In this document: in pieces, positions 20,300-31,600 of the stretch
How the letters are laid out: each line of letters starts with the position of its first letter
Position numbering within the stretch: position 1 is the first letter of the stretch
Notes under the pieces: generated by a model
Seen by the model: the letters and a program-made list of their open reading frames with translations, nothing else
Databases searched by the model: none
Told to the model about the DNA's origin: nothing
Made by a program: the position numbers and the translations under genes
Assembly (NCBI GenBank): GCA_050084515.1
Contig: CM114272.1
Coordinates: forward strand, 25,668,001-25,732,000
Length of the DNA stretch: 64,000 bases
Source: Blasia pusilla
Lineage: Eukaryota > Marchantiophyta > Marchantiopsida > Blasiales
Direction: 5' to 3'

Positions 20300-23200
20300 T
20301 TAGCCGCCAAAGGGAGTCACTTCTTCCTCTGGGTTCCACTGGGAATCAGTAGCAAGTTCTACCAAGGATATGCCACTATTTTGCTCCTCAAAGTTATCAA
20401 ACTCTTCATCAGATTCAGACTTCCCATAAACAAGAGAAACACTCAGAAATACTATACTATTTGGTATGCAATTAGAGGCGCTATTACCAAGATCCATGGG
20501 AGTGGAAACATTCTCCATGATAGACTGCACCAAATTTCCCCCTGATACAACACTACTATGTACATTAAGTTCTTCAGTAGTATCTCTAGTCTCTTGGGAA
20601 TATAAACTTTCAACTCCTGAGTAAAGCCTACTCTGATTTCCATACTCTGCTAGAAACCGACTTGCATCGGGACGTCTTCGTGTTGGGACATCAGATATAG
20701 ATCTCCCTACAAGTTGGTCCGCTTTCAGCACTTGGCATGTTTTTTGATTATGCCCTTGAACTGCACAATGGCCAAAACGTCTTTCAAAAGTGCGGGCAAC
20801 CCTTGTCGTTGTTGCCCTACGCCCGTTACGAATACCTAAAGGACCGCGCGGTGGGATATACGCAAGCTGGCCACTCCCAACATCATCTTCATTCACAAAC
20901 TCTCCATGTACAAGATAAGAAATCTCTTCACCACCTCCTTGTCCTCTTTGCATCTCGCCACCTCTTCCACCAGGAATGCGGACATAACAATGTCTACCAC
21001 GCCGAACGGCAAGAAGGGGAGGTCGGCAATCCCAAGATGGTATAAGTTCATCACTCTTCACGACCGGTATACTGCTTTTGTAGATCTTCCTTATGAAGTC
21101 ATTGGTCCAGACAGGATCAACAAGTTTCTGTGAGTCCATTCCAGCAATGACATCCCAAGCCATTACATGCGTACATGGCCAACAAGTATCTTGGAACTCT
21201 AGGCATGAACAACTACACTCAGAATATAAGCGGACATGAAATTGGTGTGCACTAGTTGTGGAAGTGACAAGTGCATTTGTTGCATCTGAGGCTAGTACAT
21301 CAAAACTTTGACAATTGGCTTCATTCTCTCGATAACGAATAAGTGCATAAGTAGTTAGTTTTTTGGAGAACTTCTCTGGGTGACATGCCTCTACTTTCCT
21401 TGATGCGTAAGTTTTCATCATGTAATTCCACAACTCACGAGCAATGACAAGTGGAGGTCCCTCCCTGATAGGTTTGATGGCGGAATTTATGACCTCTACA
21501 AGATTTGAACTCACTTTTCCATAGCGTGGCAAAGGGAATGCACACCTCTCAAACTTCTCTGGTCCTATCTCTCGTATGTACAAGGCTGCATCAGCTATTC
21601 GTTGAATATGATGCCTTTCCAATTCATTAATCCACATGTCATACCTGGAAAACAAGTTCCTCAATTGTTGTTAGCCGCTGCATAACCGTGAATAGCGCAA
21701 TCAAAAAAATAATCCGTCATTAGCCGCCGTCCTCAAAGGGTTCAAATTCAGACGCCAATTTAGCTGAAAATAGCCGCCGTCCTAAAAAGATTGGAATTTA
21801 GATACCAATTTAATCCTAAATAGCCTCCGTCCTCCTAACAAGATATCAAATTATCAGTCGTCCTAACAGTGAATAGCCTATAGGAAATAGCAGCCGTCCT
21901 AACAGTGACTATCCATTGTCCTATAGGAAATAGCAACCGTCTTTACTGTGAATAGCCGCCGTCCTATAGAGAATAGCAGTCCAAAATAGTCGCAACCTAT
22001 GCAAAATACTACCACTGAATATGCAAGACTCCCACATGCAAAATGTAAGGAAAAATTAAATGGATTGTTTGCTTACTTCTCCCTCGTCCTGGCATAAAGG
22101 CAGGCAATGAAAAAATTCTTCGGCAACTTTTCCATACCGTGTTCGAACATTTTGTCTCAAATGTTGGGCACACATGCTATGTATATTTTGGGGGAATATT
22201 GTACGCACGGCGTATAAAAGGCCCTTTTGTCTATCTGAAACAATAACTATTGTGGGATCATCTAAAGTTGGGATGGCTTTCTTCACATGTGCACAAAACC
22301 ATTCCCATTCCTCATTGTTCTCGCGAGGAGATATGCCAAATTCCAAAATGATCGTATTGGCATTTCCATCCAACATGGACGCAATGAAAATCTGCATGGG
22401 ATACTTCCTATTCTTTGTATGGCACGCATCCAAGCCAACTACCTTTTGCACATAAGGAATGATGTTCTTCATGGCAGATGGACAAATAAATAGCCTCTTG
22501 AAGATGGCAGATTCTAAATTCCAAACATCCCAAGCGGCGGTGGCAAAGGGGTCGGCTTCCTTTACTGCCTGTATGAAAGAAGGAAGCAAATGGAAACCTG
22601 CTTGTTCACCCCCATTCATCCAATCCCGACATATTTCTTTGCATCTCCACGCAGGAAAGTAAGTTGTTCGCTTCTTGTACGTCTGCGCAAGGACTTCTAC
22701 AAGGCTACCTACAGGGATTCTTGGTTGATTTACAACCCTATCTGCTAATACCATTGAGAACCACTTTGCCTTGTGGATAGGACCCCTCCATGTATGAATG
22801 TGTCCCAGACAAGTGTGTTTCAAATTACACACCATTATCTCACATAGGCCTATACTTTTATGTTGTTGGCAACGGACCCTCCACTCGCAAACTTCATCTT
22901 TACATGATATACCATTCCCCTTCGCTGAAAGTATGTACCTATCAAATTGACCACATGCCCCATTCCTGGCGGTGGGGACTCTCGCTTCACCACTCTTTCT
23001 CCTTTTCTCCGTGGGAACGTCTAAGCTTACTTTAGGTTTTGAGAAAGAATTCTTGAAAATTGGCTGGTTAGGCCTCTTACTATGTTGAGGTCGCCACGGG
23101 ACCCCCATTCCACATGCAAGCCTCGAGATACGTGGGTCTTGAAATTCTTCACTATGTCCCCCAATATCTCCAAACGAGGGTCCACACACATTAATTGCAA

Positions 23201-23636
23201 CTTCGTTGACATTAACCGCCGTGCTATTTTCCGCCAACCTCCCCCTAACATCGTGCGACTTTTTTCCACTGTGATTAGCAGCCGTTGAATATTCCTGAAT
23301 ATTTTCCTCCGATCCTCCGGTGTCGGACATGTTGTTAATACCATGTACGCTTGTGGTAATGTCTTGCAAATGTGAATGGCATACAAAACTACATTTCTTC
23401 ACAAGAGTATCCTCCCTCTGAGGATACGGTCCATTTTTTGAAGTCTTCGAACCGCTAGAGGGTTTGTCCTCATTGAAAATATGAAGGCCTTTGCCTCTGA
23501 TCTTTGCGCCAAATCTACATATTCTAAGCCGATACCATTTCTTGCTGCGTGCGCAATGCTTCCCTCTATAATTCAGCGAGCACCAACAATCTAGTGAAAA
23601 CTCAAACTCATTGAAGCTATGGAACACTTGCTTCAA
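20300..23636 (-). CDS. MuDR-type MULE transposase (two main exons)
   Basis: Cuts and joins the MULE termini in the nucleus. Exon 1 (23,636 to about 22,077) has a Cys/His DNA-binding region (CKDEVCEWRVRC...HTC) and a MULE transposase core. The core shows VGLDACHTK with the first Asp near residue 403, IVSDRQKGL with the second Asp near 468, and CAQHLRQN. Exon 2 (about 21,650-20,300) continues with the transposase end, then a SWIM zinc finger (CSCLEFQDTCWPCTH) and a knuckle-like CAVQGHNQKTC. The donor GAA|GTAAGC at 22,077 is good. The acceptor TTTTCCAG at about 21,648 is plausible, but joining them needs a different phase, so one splice site or one base is uncertain. The intron holds TAGCCGCC-type repeats. 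Neither exon has a stop, so this may be an intact or recently active gene. Confidence 0.8.
21670..22010. repeat. Tandem GTGAATAGCCGCCGTCCT repeats in transposase intron
   Basis: About ten degenerate copies of AATAGCCGCCGTCCTA, 25-50 bp apart, fill the intron between the two transposase exons. They match the repeats near both ends of the MULE. Confidence 0.7.
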
Positions 23637-23739
23637 TTGTATCCACTCGGCATGCCTCCTTACAGCACATGATGACCCAAGGGTTGTTAATGAATCTAAC
23701 TTTCACTACGGCTGATGACTACGCCACGCCGATACAAAT

Positions 23740-24740
23740 CGTAAATGAAAACTTACATTATGTCATCCAAATATCCACTACGGCGGCTATTGTGAGTAGG
23801 CTCACATCTGAGAAGTACAAAACAATTGCAATGGCGGCTATTCAGAGTAGGCTGACCTTTCTGGAGTACAAAACAACTACAACGGCTGCTACTTAGGCGG
23901 CTATTCTGAGTACTATCACCTCTTAGGAGTACAAAATATCTGCAATGGCAACTATTTTGAGTAGGCTCACCTATCAAGAGTAAGAACAACTACAACGGAG
24001 GATACTCTGAGTAGCTTCACCTTTCAAGAGTACAAAATTACTACAACGGCGACTATTTCGGAGACTAGTCTAAGTAGCCCAATCTCTCCTAAAACCAAAA
24101 CAACTACAAAGGCGGCTAATTCCGCGGCTATTCTGAGTTGGCTCACCTCTAGGGAAAGCTAGACATATACAAGGGTGGCTAATTCGGTGACTATTCTGAG
24201 TTAGCTCACCTCTGAAGAGAACAAAACAACTACAACAGCGGCTAATTCGGCGACTATTCTGAGTTAGCTCACCTCTGAAGAGAACAAAACAACTACAACG
24301 GCGGCTATTTTGAGTTGGCTCGCCTCTCATGAAAGCAAAACAACAACAACAACAACGGCTATTTCGGTGGTTATTCTTAGTAGGCTAAGCTCTCAAGAAA
24401 ACAAAACAATTACAAATGCGGCTAAGTCGACCACTCTTATGACTAGGCTCAACTCTCAAGACAACAAAAAAACTACAACGGCAGCTAATTCAGAGGCTAT
24501 TTTGAGTAGGCGACCCTCTCAACAAAACTACAAAACTACCACGGCAGCAAATTCGGCGGTTATACTGTGAGGAGGCTTAGATCTTAGGTAATCAAAATAA
24601 CTACAACGGCGGATATTTTTCCGGCTATTATGAGTAGGATCACCTCTCAGGAAATGAATAATCTACAACGGCGGCTATTACGATTATGGTGGCGTCTATT
24701 GCGACAATAATCATCATTTCTGGATCGAATATCCATCTCA
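23740..24740. repeat. Array of 55-65-bp GGCGGCTATT repeats near MULE right end
   Basis: Some sixteen units follow the pattern ACAACGGCGGCTATTCTGAG, TAGGCTCACCTCT, CAAGAGTACAAAACAACT with drift. The core GGCGGCTATT is the reverse complement of AATAGCCGCC seen elsewhere in the element. The array lies just upstream of the transposase gene, where it could act in transposase binding or promotion (inference). Units are too variable and lack unique spacers, so this is not a CRISPR array. Confidence 0.8.
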
Positions 24741-25275
24741 GCGGCTATTTTGACGCCCACTAAACCGTTAGCTTTGAAACCCGACGACATGGTTACCTTC
24801 TTCCAGGCTGAACCCTTCGAGACAGGGATCATTCTTGGACGTGGAGGCTCGCTATAACTCGAAAGCAACCAAAGACTCTCTTGATGATGGCCTTCGTTCA
24901 TAAGATCCACAGTTTTGGTCTTTGCGACTAGAACCAAACAATCCATTGTCATCCAGAGGAAAATGTTGTCTGCTCAAGTCTGGAAAATCGTCATCAGTAC
25001 ACGAGAGGTCAGGATGTTTGGGTAGCTCGACACCATCCATTCTGTAATCAAGCTTCTGAACAGCAAACACTGATTAGTGAACAAATTAACATGTGCCAGA
25101 GAGTGTAAGCACGAGTGTTGATCACGATTTGCATGATCAACAATCCTAACTCGAAAGTGACAAACCCTAACTCGGGATTGTTCCTACATCCAAAATTTTT
25201 TCGCTATAGTAACTACGTAGAAGAACATTTGTACCAACCGGTGGGAACTCTGACGTGGCAGTTCATAGGGGCCGT

Positions 25276-25348
25276 TCAAGCAAGAGATTTCATAGGGGAG
25301 CCACTTAAGCAACATTAGTAGGGCAGGGGGCCACTTAAGCAAATACCT
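25276..25348 (-). repeat. MULE right terminal inverted repeat
   Basis: Reverse complement of the left repeat at 14,142-14,214 with four mismatches in 73 (two in the CTTAAG/CTAATG block, two in the CCCCCCTACG/CTCCCCTATG block). It ends CACTTAAGCAAATACCT on the plus strand. The transposase gene is transcribed away from this end. Confidence 0.9.
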
Positions 25349-27068
25349 GCAAAATAACACGAGCATGCTAACTAATGGTCTTAGTGCTCGGAAACCCGAC
25401 CTTACTAAACGAGGATTAGTAAATGAGGATGGTGACATCCGGTGTGGGCCATTATTCTCTGTTTGTCTTAGCGGGTCGGGTCGGGTGAGATCGAGGTGAA
25501 GGGCTGCCCCCACCGAAAAATATATCGAGAGGATATTTATAACTCTTCTCTCTGCAATTCTTTTGGGATAATCGTACCTTACCTTTTCGTTTGGTTTTGG
25601 TTCTCGATATCCGACCGCCAGATTCATCCCCAGCACTTTTGTCGAGTAATTCCATTTTCAGACTGGACAGAGGCGACGGGTTCCAGCGCAGGCGAGTATT
25701 TCGATTTATTTTACAAGGCCAACCCGACCCAGAGATAGTGTCATTAGGGGGAATCTCGGGGGGATTCAAATTTGATACCGATGATTCCTCGAAGTGAAGG
25801 CCCCCACCACTGGATCATCATATCCAACACCTTCTGAGCTCCGGCGCTAACCTAACCACGGTAAGTGGATCTGGGCAGTTTAGGGTTTAGGGTCAGGGTT
25901 TAGGGTCACAGAGTTACCACCGGTGACAAGGACATTTCTTAGGCAGTCTAAGTAACCCTGGCTCGCTCGAAAGTTGCTGTCCAAAGAGGAAGATGCCATT
26001 GTGATGAGGGGAGGTAAAATGGTGGGGGTAAACAAAAAGGCCGGGTAGGCATCATGCGCATCATGGAGGGTTTGGGTTATGGGAGGAACTGGTCTTCCCC
26101 GGTGACCAGTTCCTCCGATACGCAATTTGTATTCCGCGAAGTTGTGTTCGCCAGCGGTGGTCCGGTCACCGGCCACGTGTCATGCCGCTGAATCCGATCT
26201 TCCTACTTTCTGTTCAGCCCTTTTGTTCTCTGCCGGTGGCGAGAATATCGAGAAAGGCCCTGTTGACGTTTCTTCTCGCCTGCAAGCCTCTGACTGTGCG
26301 GGGTCGACTAAACTCACGAGCACCGTCCATCTCGTCGTCTTCGGACTGGAGATAACCGGTCGCGCTATGATTTCCCCTCCAAGCATGTCACCCCCGCATC
26401 CGATGCCTGGTCGTTACGTGGCGGTCTTGCATTGGATAGCCAAATGTCCGAGCTGGGACGGGGTCGACAGCTGATATCCGGAAACCTGCAGCAGCAATCA
26501 CAACCGTGTGGGGCCCAGACGAAACCGGGGAAACCGTAACACACTGGGATTTTCATTGCGGTGGTGGGTATCGTAACTTTGGTCGTGGCTCACCTTCCAG
26601 CTTGCGGAGGGTCCACGACGAGGTGGATTGGGAATGTGAACTTCCGATGAAATATGAGAAATTCACGAATACAGCGTCGGCGCGTGGCGGATGAACTACA
26701 CGTCGCGCACGGGGCTCACTGCCGTTAGCGCATGGGGAGGAGGATCTCCGGTGTTTGTTGCCGAGAGAGATTGGGGGGGAGGTCGGTCCGCATTCCAGAG
26801 GCTTGTGGGCCAAGTAAATTATTATGTAACGAGCATTTGTTCCCATGCGGCCTTCCCACGGAGGCCGTCGGATGTTTCGTGATCCGAGTCCGAGGTTTTG
26901 CCTCTTGTCAGGTCCTGGTTCCGATAGAGGTAGTCCTAAATTAGTGTACCTTGCTAGATCCCCGCCAGAAACTGGGAACGTAGAGTAACATGTCCGACAT
27001 TGCATTGGCGGGCGCGTCAACGCCTCCGGGATACTGACAAATTAGGGGCCATTTAAGCCGGCGCTTAG
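25349..27068. other. Intergenic, GC-richer, no clear gene
   Basis: No gene is supported. Open frames on both strands (for example 26,127-26,474 and 26,553-27,020) overlap each other and have no motifs. The stretch contains a telobox cluster (25,880-25,907) and a direct change of composition from the MULE into host-like DNA. Confidence 0.4.
25880..25907 (+). promoter_or_regulatory. Telobox cluster (TTTAGGGT repeats)
   Basis: The stretch reads as three AGGGTTTAGGGT-like units separated by GTCAGGG. Single teloboxes of the plant telomere type are frequent in promoters of housekeeping genes and can recruit Polycomb or telomere-binding proteins in plants. It lies 2.8 kb upstream of the ATG18-like start, so a link to that gene is only possible. 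A short interstitial telomere scar is the alternative. Confidence 0.5.
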
Positions 27069-27230
27069 CTGGCAGGCCGTAGTTCCGTGTTCGATCTGGA
27101 GGAGCACGAGAGCGAGAAGCGTAAGCGGATGGAATGGAGGAGATTGCGTACGGGTGACTTTATGTCGGCTGGATTTAGAGACGGTATTTTAATTGGAGAG
27201 GGCGTCCCGTCTACGGGCGTGACGCTTTAG
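27069..27230 (+). pseudogene. Possible Yae1-domain exon fragment
   Basis: A 53-codon frame opens after an in-frame stop that is also a possible acceptor (GCTTAG). It reads LEEHESEKRKRMEWRRL, then FMSAGFRDGILIG. The GFRDGI...G block after a basic helix is the signature of the Yae1 N-terminal domain, found in a protein that helps load Fe-S clusters in the Lto1-Yae1 adaptor for ABCE1/Rli1. The next expected residues are replaced by EGVPSTGVTL and a stop. It may be a broken exon or an alternative first exon. A chance match is possible. Confidence 0.3.
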
Positions 27231-28671
27231 GTTGACGTGTAGTCCATAGTAATAAAGAGTAAAGTTCTTGTTTCACGTTGATCCCAGGGGGTTTCTCTCC
27301 CCCAATGCGCGAATATGCTGATTCGAATTCCCTCCTCGGAGTTTAGGTTTGGTTTAGGCCAAATAAGTTGTCGAATTATTTACTTTCTTCATCCCGCTCC
27401 CTCTGGGCCCCCGCTGTAGCGAGGCATTTGCGACCATCTCCTCCTGGTCCTTCCGTTTCATTCCTTCCAAACTCCCGTAGACTTCAGTCCAGACCTCCCA
27501 TCTCCCCCCTCCCCCCGTTCCTACTACTTTGCTCGTACATCTGACATCCGTTTCTTCCTCGCCATAATAGCTTTTGTACATACACACACCGATAGATACA
27601 TCTATTGATCAAGCGAGCGGTGTGGTCTGGGTCGAATGAGGACCGGCTGACAATTAATCCGAGGGTGGGAAGCGGAGAGTCAGAGGAAGGGTCGGAGTAT
27701 ACGTATCGGTTGTTTCTTCAATTGTAAGTTGTTGCTTCCCGGGAGACGCCGCGGAGAGCGATGTCGTTGTCTAAGATTTAGCATTTTGGAAACGTGTCCC
27801 AACTTTCAGTATGAGAGTTCACGGATATCCGGGCACGGAGTGTTATTAGAGGAGTCCTCCGATAACTATGACCCCTCCGAGCCTATTCTTCTTCTGTCGC
27901 CTGTTGGAGTTGGTCACAGTTACTGCGTAATTGAGACGCTGTATTCGGCCTGCATCTGCCGGGTTTGCACGCCGAAGCGTCTACCCTAATTTTGCTGCTC
28001 GGAGCTGTATGAGTTTGCGTTCTCCATTTGCGCCGTCGATCATCTTTTTAGAACAGAGTCGTAAGTCGTGATATTTGAACCTGAATTGGTGTTGTTTGCT
28101 TGACAATCTTCGTTCATTTTGGGTCGCAAGTGGCCCAGGACTCATTCCGTTCACCAGTTTTGTTGATGAAGCGTATCCTATTCTGATATGTGTTTTTTGA
28201 TGAAAAAATTGTGGAACGAACTCCGAGATGTATCTCCATCCCCGTGTTGATCTTGTCTTGAAGAATTTTCGCACACACCTGCCACAGGATAAGCTAGAAA
28301 ATTGTTGTCGCCATCGTTATCTGGCATCTCATGAGTATTTCTTCCGTGCGGATGTCCTAATAAGGAAGTTTTTTGATGGAATTGAATTTTCAGGGTTTGG
28401 CACCAGTTGAATCTCCTCCGGGGTTGTCTTCATTCAATTACCTGAGGGATTTCGGTTGTGGACGGTGCCTCTCGATCTCTGCGGGGAAGGCAGACATTCA
28501 CCTACCGAAGATGGAGCGAGTGATTCGTTGAAGTTGTAGTGTACGTGGCAGCAAAATTTGACTTCCTTACATGGGGAACAGTTTTCAGTAGAGAGCAAGT
28601 GCCAGGGCTGTTCTAGGCAGCCTGGGCATGCAGGGGGAAGGAAATAAGTAAACGTTGATATTCAGGGTGGG
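27231..28671 (+). promoter_or_regulatory. Upstream and 5' untranslated region of the ATG18-like gene
   Basis: About 1.4 kb precedes the likely start codon. It has pyrimidine-rich stretches (27,480-27,560), several short frames and no repeat-family signature. Plant ATG18g/h genes often have long, intron-bearing leaders, and several candidate GT/AG pairs occur here, but I cannot fix the transcription start. No strong TATA box was found close to 28,600. Confidence 0.4.
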
Positions 28672-31600
28672 ATGAAGAACGATGCCAATATACATGCGAG
28701 AAGTCCCAGAGGGGGCCGTGGCAGCTTTTCAACCTCAATTCGTGCAATCTCGACGTATCTTCGCTCAGTCTCTGCGAATGCAAGTAATATTGCATCCACT
28801 GTCCGTTCTGCGGCCGTTTCCCCTGCGTCCAACGGGTCATTTCACGAGGACGACCGACAGCGTGAGCAGGTACTAGATCCTCTTTTCATAGATATCTGGT
28901 GGAGTTTGTTCAAATGCTCTCGAAAAGAGCGCGTCATAGCTTCCATAGACGGTTCTCTATGGCTCCCTAGCGAGCCTTCCTATACTTGTAGTAGGTTATT
29001 GCTACTGTATTTGTTCTTCTGAAAGTAATTGTTTTCTCTTATATGTTTTCTGTCTTAGACTTTACTTGGCGACCGTTTACTCCTACGACATCTCACCCTT
29101 TCTCGAACGAATGATCAAAGAATGTACTGATCTAATTGAGTACATTTTCAGAAAAATTAGAGCTGACGTCTGTTTATACCACCCAGTACTGAAGTGTTAG
29201 CGTTACTTTTCTAACATCATTGTCAGTAACTGTAGGGAAGAGTAGAGTTTTGGAATCAGAAAGCTGAATTGAATCGAAGGTAAGTCTTTGGGAATTTGGG
29301 TTTTCCGGAGATCTGCACCTACAGTGTCTGCAAATGGGTTAGTGGTTTATCGTCTCAAATTTATGTCAATTTGTTCTCAAGAACAGGTAGAAAATTAATC
29401 TTGCGGAATGAACTATCGGTGAGGTCGGGCAAAACCGCCATTAATTTTGATGTTGTAGCTTTTGGTGACCATTCTAAGTATTTTTCAATGAGCAATGGAG
29501 AGTTTTGAATGAGTTACCAGCAAGACAAAGATATTCTTTAGAAGAGATTCTTAGAATCACTTCCAAACAGCAGGTCAGAATACTGATCCGGTTTTCACCC
29601 TTGAACTTTCCAGGTGCAGTGGGCAGGTTTTGATAAGTTGGAACTAGTTTCGGGAGAAGTTCGACATGTGTTGCTGCTTACATACTTGAATGGATTCCAA
29701 GTGTGGGATGTTGAGGAAGCCAGAAATGTGCGTGAGTTAGTGTCGCGCCGTGACGGGCCCGTTTCCTTTCTGCGGCTGCAGCCAAGGTCCTACCCTCACG
29801 AATCTCCAGATGGGGGAGGGGTCCTCAAAGCTGCTTGTCCGTTGCTGCTGGTTGTCACAGGTGATGTTTCAAATTCGGGTAATCAGAGTCCAGGAGGGTT
29901 TCCTGGAAACTATACTGCAAGTGGGACTGGAAGTCCTCCCGGTGGGGCATTGCCCCATTTTATACCAACAATGATTCGGTTCTACTCTCTACAGACTCAT
30001 TCGTATGTTCATGTGTTGCGCTTCCGAACCGGTATTTATGCCGTTCGCTGCAGTCCACGCGTTGTAGTTGTTGCTCTTTATAACCAGGTGAGAAATCATA
30101 GTTCACCTCTGGTTTCTTTGTATATGAAGGGTCATGAACTTTTTTTCTTCATTACCTGCTACTAATAACATAAAAGCTCTGATCTGAACATACAATCTTT
30201 CACCAGTCATATCATTGGTGTATTTTATTCAGTAGTGCGTGTGAAATTCAGGAGATATGATTTGGACCAATTCTAACAACTTGGGTGGACAATTGCAGAT
30301 TTATTGCTTTGATGCAGCTTCACTGCAAAACACATTCAGTGTGCTGACATATCCTACACCTCCTCCGGGACCAGGCGCCACAACTATTGGTTTTGGAGCA
30401 ATTGCAGTAGGTCCACGATGGCTTGCATATGCGGCAAATCAGCCACTCATTGCCAGTACTGGTCGTGTCTCCCCACAGCACCTTACTCCTTCTGTAAGCC
30501 CATCAACGTCACCAGCCAATGCCAGCCTGGTTGCCCACTATGCTAAGGAATCAAGTAAGCACCTTGCAGCTGGGATAGTGACCCTTGGAGACATGGGATA
30601 CAAAGCTGTGTCAAGATACTGCTCTGAACTCATGCCTGATGGTGCGAGTTCTCCTCAATGTGGCAGCCCAAGCTGGAAAACTACTAGCAATGGTCACACT
30701 ACGTGGCAAGGAACAACTCCACATGAACCACCAGAATATGCGGGAATGGTATTGGACCTCGACTCGTGATTTCAGAAATGCAAGATGGGATGTTCGCTCA
30801 AATCTTGGCTTAACAGCTTGACAACTATTTCTCTTGATGAAAAGTACGAGGACATTAGTTCCTCCGAGTTTGATACCTTTGCCTTAGGTGGTTCTTCTCC
30901 TCTACATAGATTATATGGTGATGATATTGTGGTGGGGCAAGTCCGTTTCTAAATCAAATTTTATTTTATTTTTCGTTTTGCAGGTCATAGTACGAGACTT
31001 TGTTAGTAAAACAATTGTAGCACAATTCCGGGCACACACTAGTCCCCTCTCTGCTCTGGCTTTTGATCCAAGTGGGACCCTTCTCGTCACTGCATCTATC
31101 TATGGTCATAATTTGAATGTCTTCCGGTTGACACCGTCTACAGCAGGAAGCTCTGTTTCATCAAGTGGTTTTGATGCTAACACATCACATGTTCACCTTT
31201 ACAAGCTTTATCGAGGACTCACCAATGCAGTTATGATCTTGACCTTCCTCAAGATCTCCACTCAATAAGTGCATCTCAATGGTTGCATTTGGAGACCTCC
31301 TGATAAATTGCTACCTTTGACGTGTGGCACATCTAGAGAACTGTTCTATGACCAGTAGGTTGTGCAGTACTTTTTCCTGGATTCATTTCAAATTGTGTCA
31401 TGAAATCTTGTAGAGTCTGGAAATACATAGCCTTATGTTTGGCCTACAAGCGAATGTTCTTAGATCTGACTGCAAGTCTCTCTTGCAATTTGCAGGTTAT
31501 TCAGGATATCAGTTTCAGTAGCGACAGTCAATGGATTGCTGTGAGCTCTTCAAGGGGCACAAGCCACTTATTTGCTATCTCACCATTTGGGGGAACAGTA

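Larger units (their letters stand above)
14142..25348 (-). mobile_element. 11.2-kb Mutator-like element (MULE) with captured gene
   Basis: The limits are set by 73-bp terminal inverted repeats at 14,142-14,214 and 25,276-25,348 that match at 69 of 73 positions. Inside are, on the minus strand, a MuDR-type transposase (20,300-23,636) and a second transposon-associated gene in pieces (14,608-17,849). On the plus strand is a CRWN-like coiled-coil fragment (18,736-20,282). TAGCCGCC-type repeats run through the whole element and are rare outside, which supports treating it as one unit. I could not identify a clear 9-bp target duplication. A weak CATTAGTT match outside both repeats hints that the termini may extend 15-30 bases further. 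Confidence 0.85.

Noticed and set aside
23740-24740. Regular repeats that look like a CRISPR array
   Set aside because: Plant nuclear context, units vary, intervening text is itself repeated, and there are no cas genes; it is a MULE-internal satellite.
14120-25370. A 9-bp target duplication for the MULE
   Set aside because: The nine bases outside the two 73-bp repeats (TTTTATTAG and GCAAAATAA) do not match; either the ends extend further or the duplication has decayed.
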